6,191 nt of DNA from Caulobacteraceae bacterium UBA6225 (GTDB lineage: Bacteria > Pseudomonadota > Alphaproteobacteria > Caulobacterales > Caulobacteraceae), in assembly GCA_002441055.1 (NCBI GenBank), contig DJWR01000182.1, positions 1 to 6,191 on the forward strand, given 5' to 3'. Numbering within the stretch: position 1 is the stretch's first letter; each line of letters starts with the position of its first letter. Shown here in pieces: positions 6,184-6,191 of the stretch. Made by a program: the position numbers and the translations under genes. The notes beneath the pieces are model-generated. The model was given only the letters and a program-made list of their open reading frames with translations. It was not told where the DNA came from and did not search any database.

Positions 6184-6191
6184 GCGGTCTT

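Noticed and set aside
6160..6191. ATG at 6160 starting a new gene (MEMAHPTRAV)
   Set aside because: Only about 10 codons are visible, with no clear ribosome-binding site before it, so it cannot be told from chance.

Overview
The window reads as a GC-rich alphaproteobacterial chromosome. The codon bias, the GTG start and the TonB receptor style suggest Caulobacterales (Caulobacter, Phenylobacterium or Brevundimonas), but this is inferred from composition and protein style, not from a marker gene. Most of it is about 68-75% GC by hand count. One stretch, about 1380-1980, falls to about 52%.

Layout. (1) 1-1275, plus strand: the C-terminal beta-barrel part of a TonB-dependent outer-membrane receptor, entering from the left edge. 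(2) About 1276-2037: an AT-richer island with one small gene (1565-1888) for an exported protein of unknown function. It also holds a strong 17-bp-stem hairpin just past that gene and a possible plus-strand gene remnant. A 17-base exact direct repeat lies on each side of the island, the right copy inside the end of the next gene. (3) 2038-5475, minus strand: a 1145-residue single-chain restriction-modification enzyme of the MmeI-like (type IIL/IIG) kind. Its nuclease motif D-X9-E-x-K, its SAM-binding motif DPACGTGNF and its catalytic motif NPPF are all intact, and it has a C-terminal winged-helix-like extension. (4) 5606-6156, plus strand: a two-gene toxin-antitoxin operon, a ribbon-helix-helix antitoxin followed by a RelE/ParE-type toxin with a 4-base ATGA overlap. 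A perfect 9-3-9 inverted repeat overlaps the predicted -10 box and ribosome-binding site. (5) 6157-6191: the right edge, with a short match to the 3' end of a tRNA.

How it fits together. The restriction-modification gene and the toxin-antitoxin operon are transcribed divergently from a 130-base gap. This makes a compact accessory block with defence and addiction functions beside an ordinary outer-membrane receptor gene. The repeats, the GC drop, the gene remnant and the tRNA-end-like sequence all suggest past insertions here. No integrase, transposase, CRISPR array or complete RNA gene is visible. The families are known ones; the less explained parts are the small exported protein, the hairpin and the repeat-flanked island.
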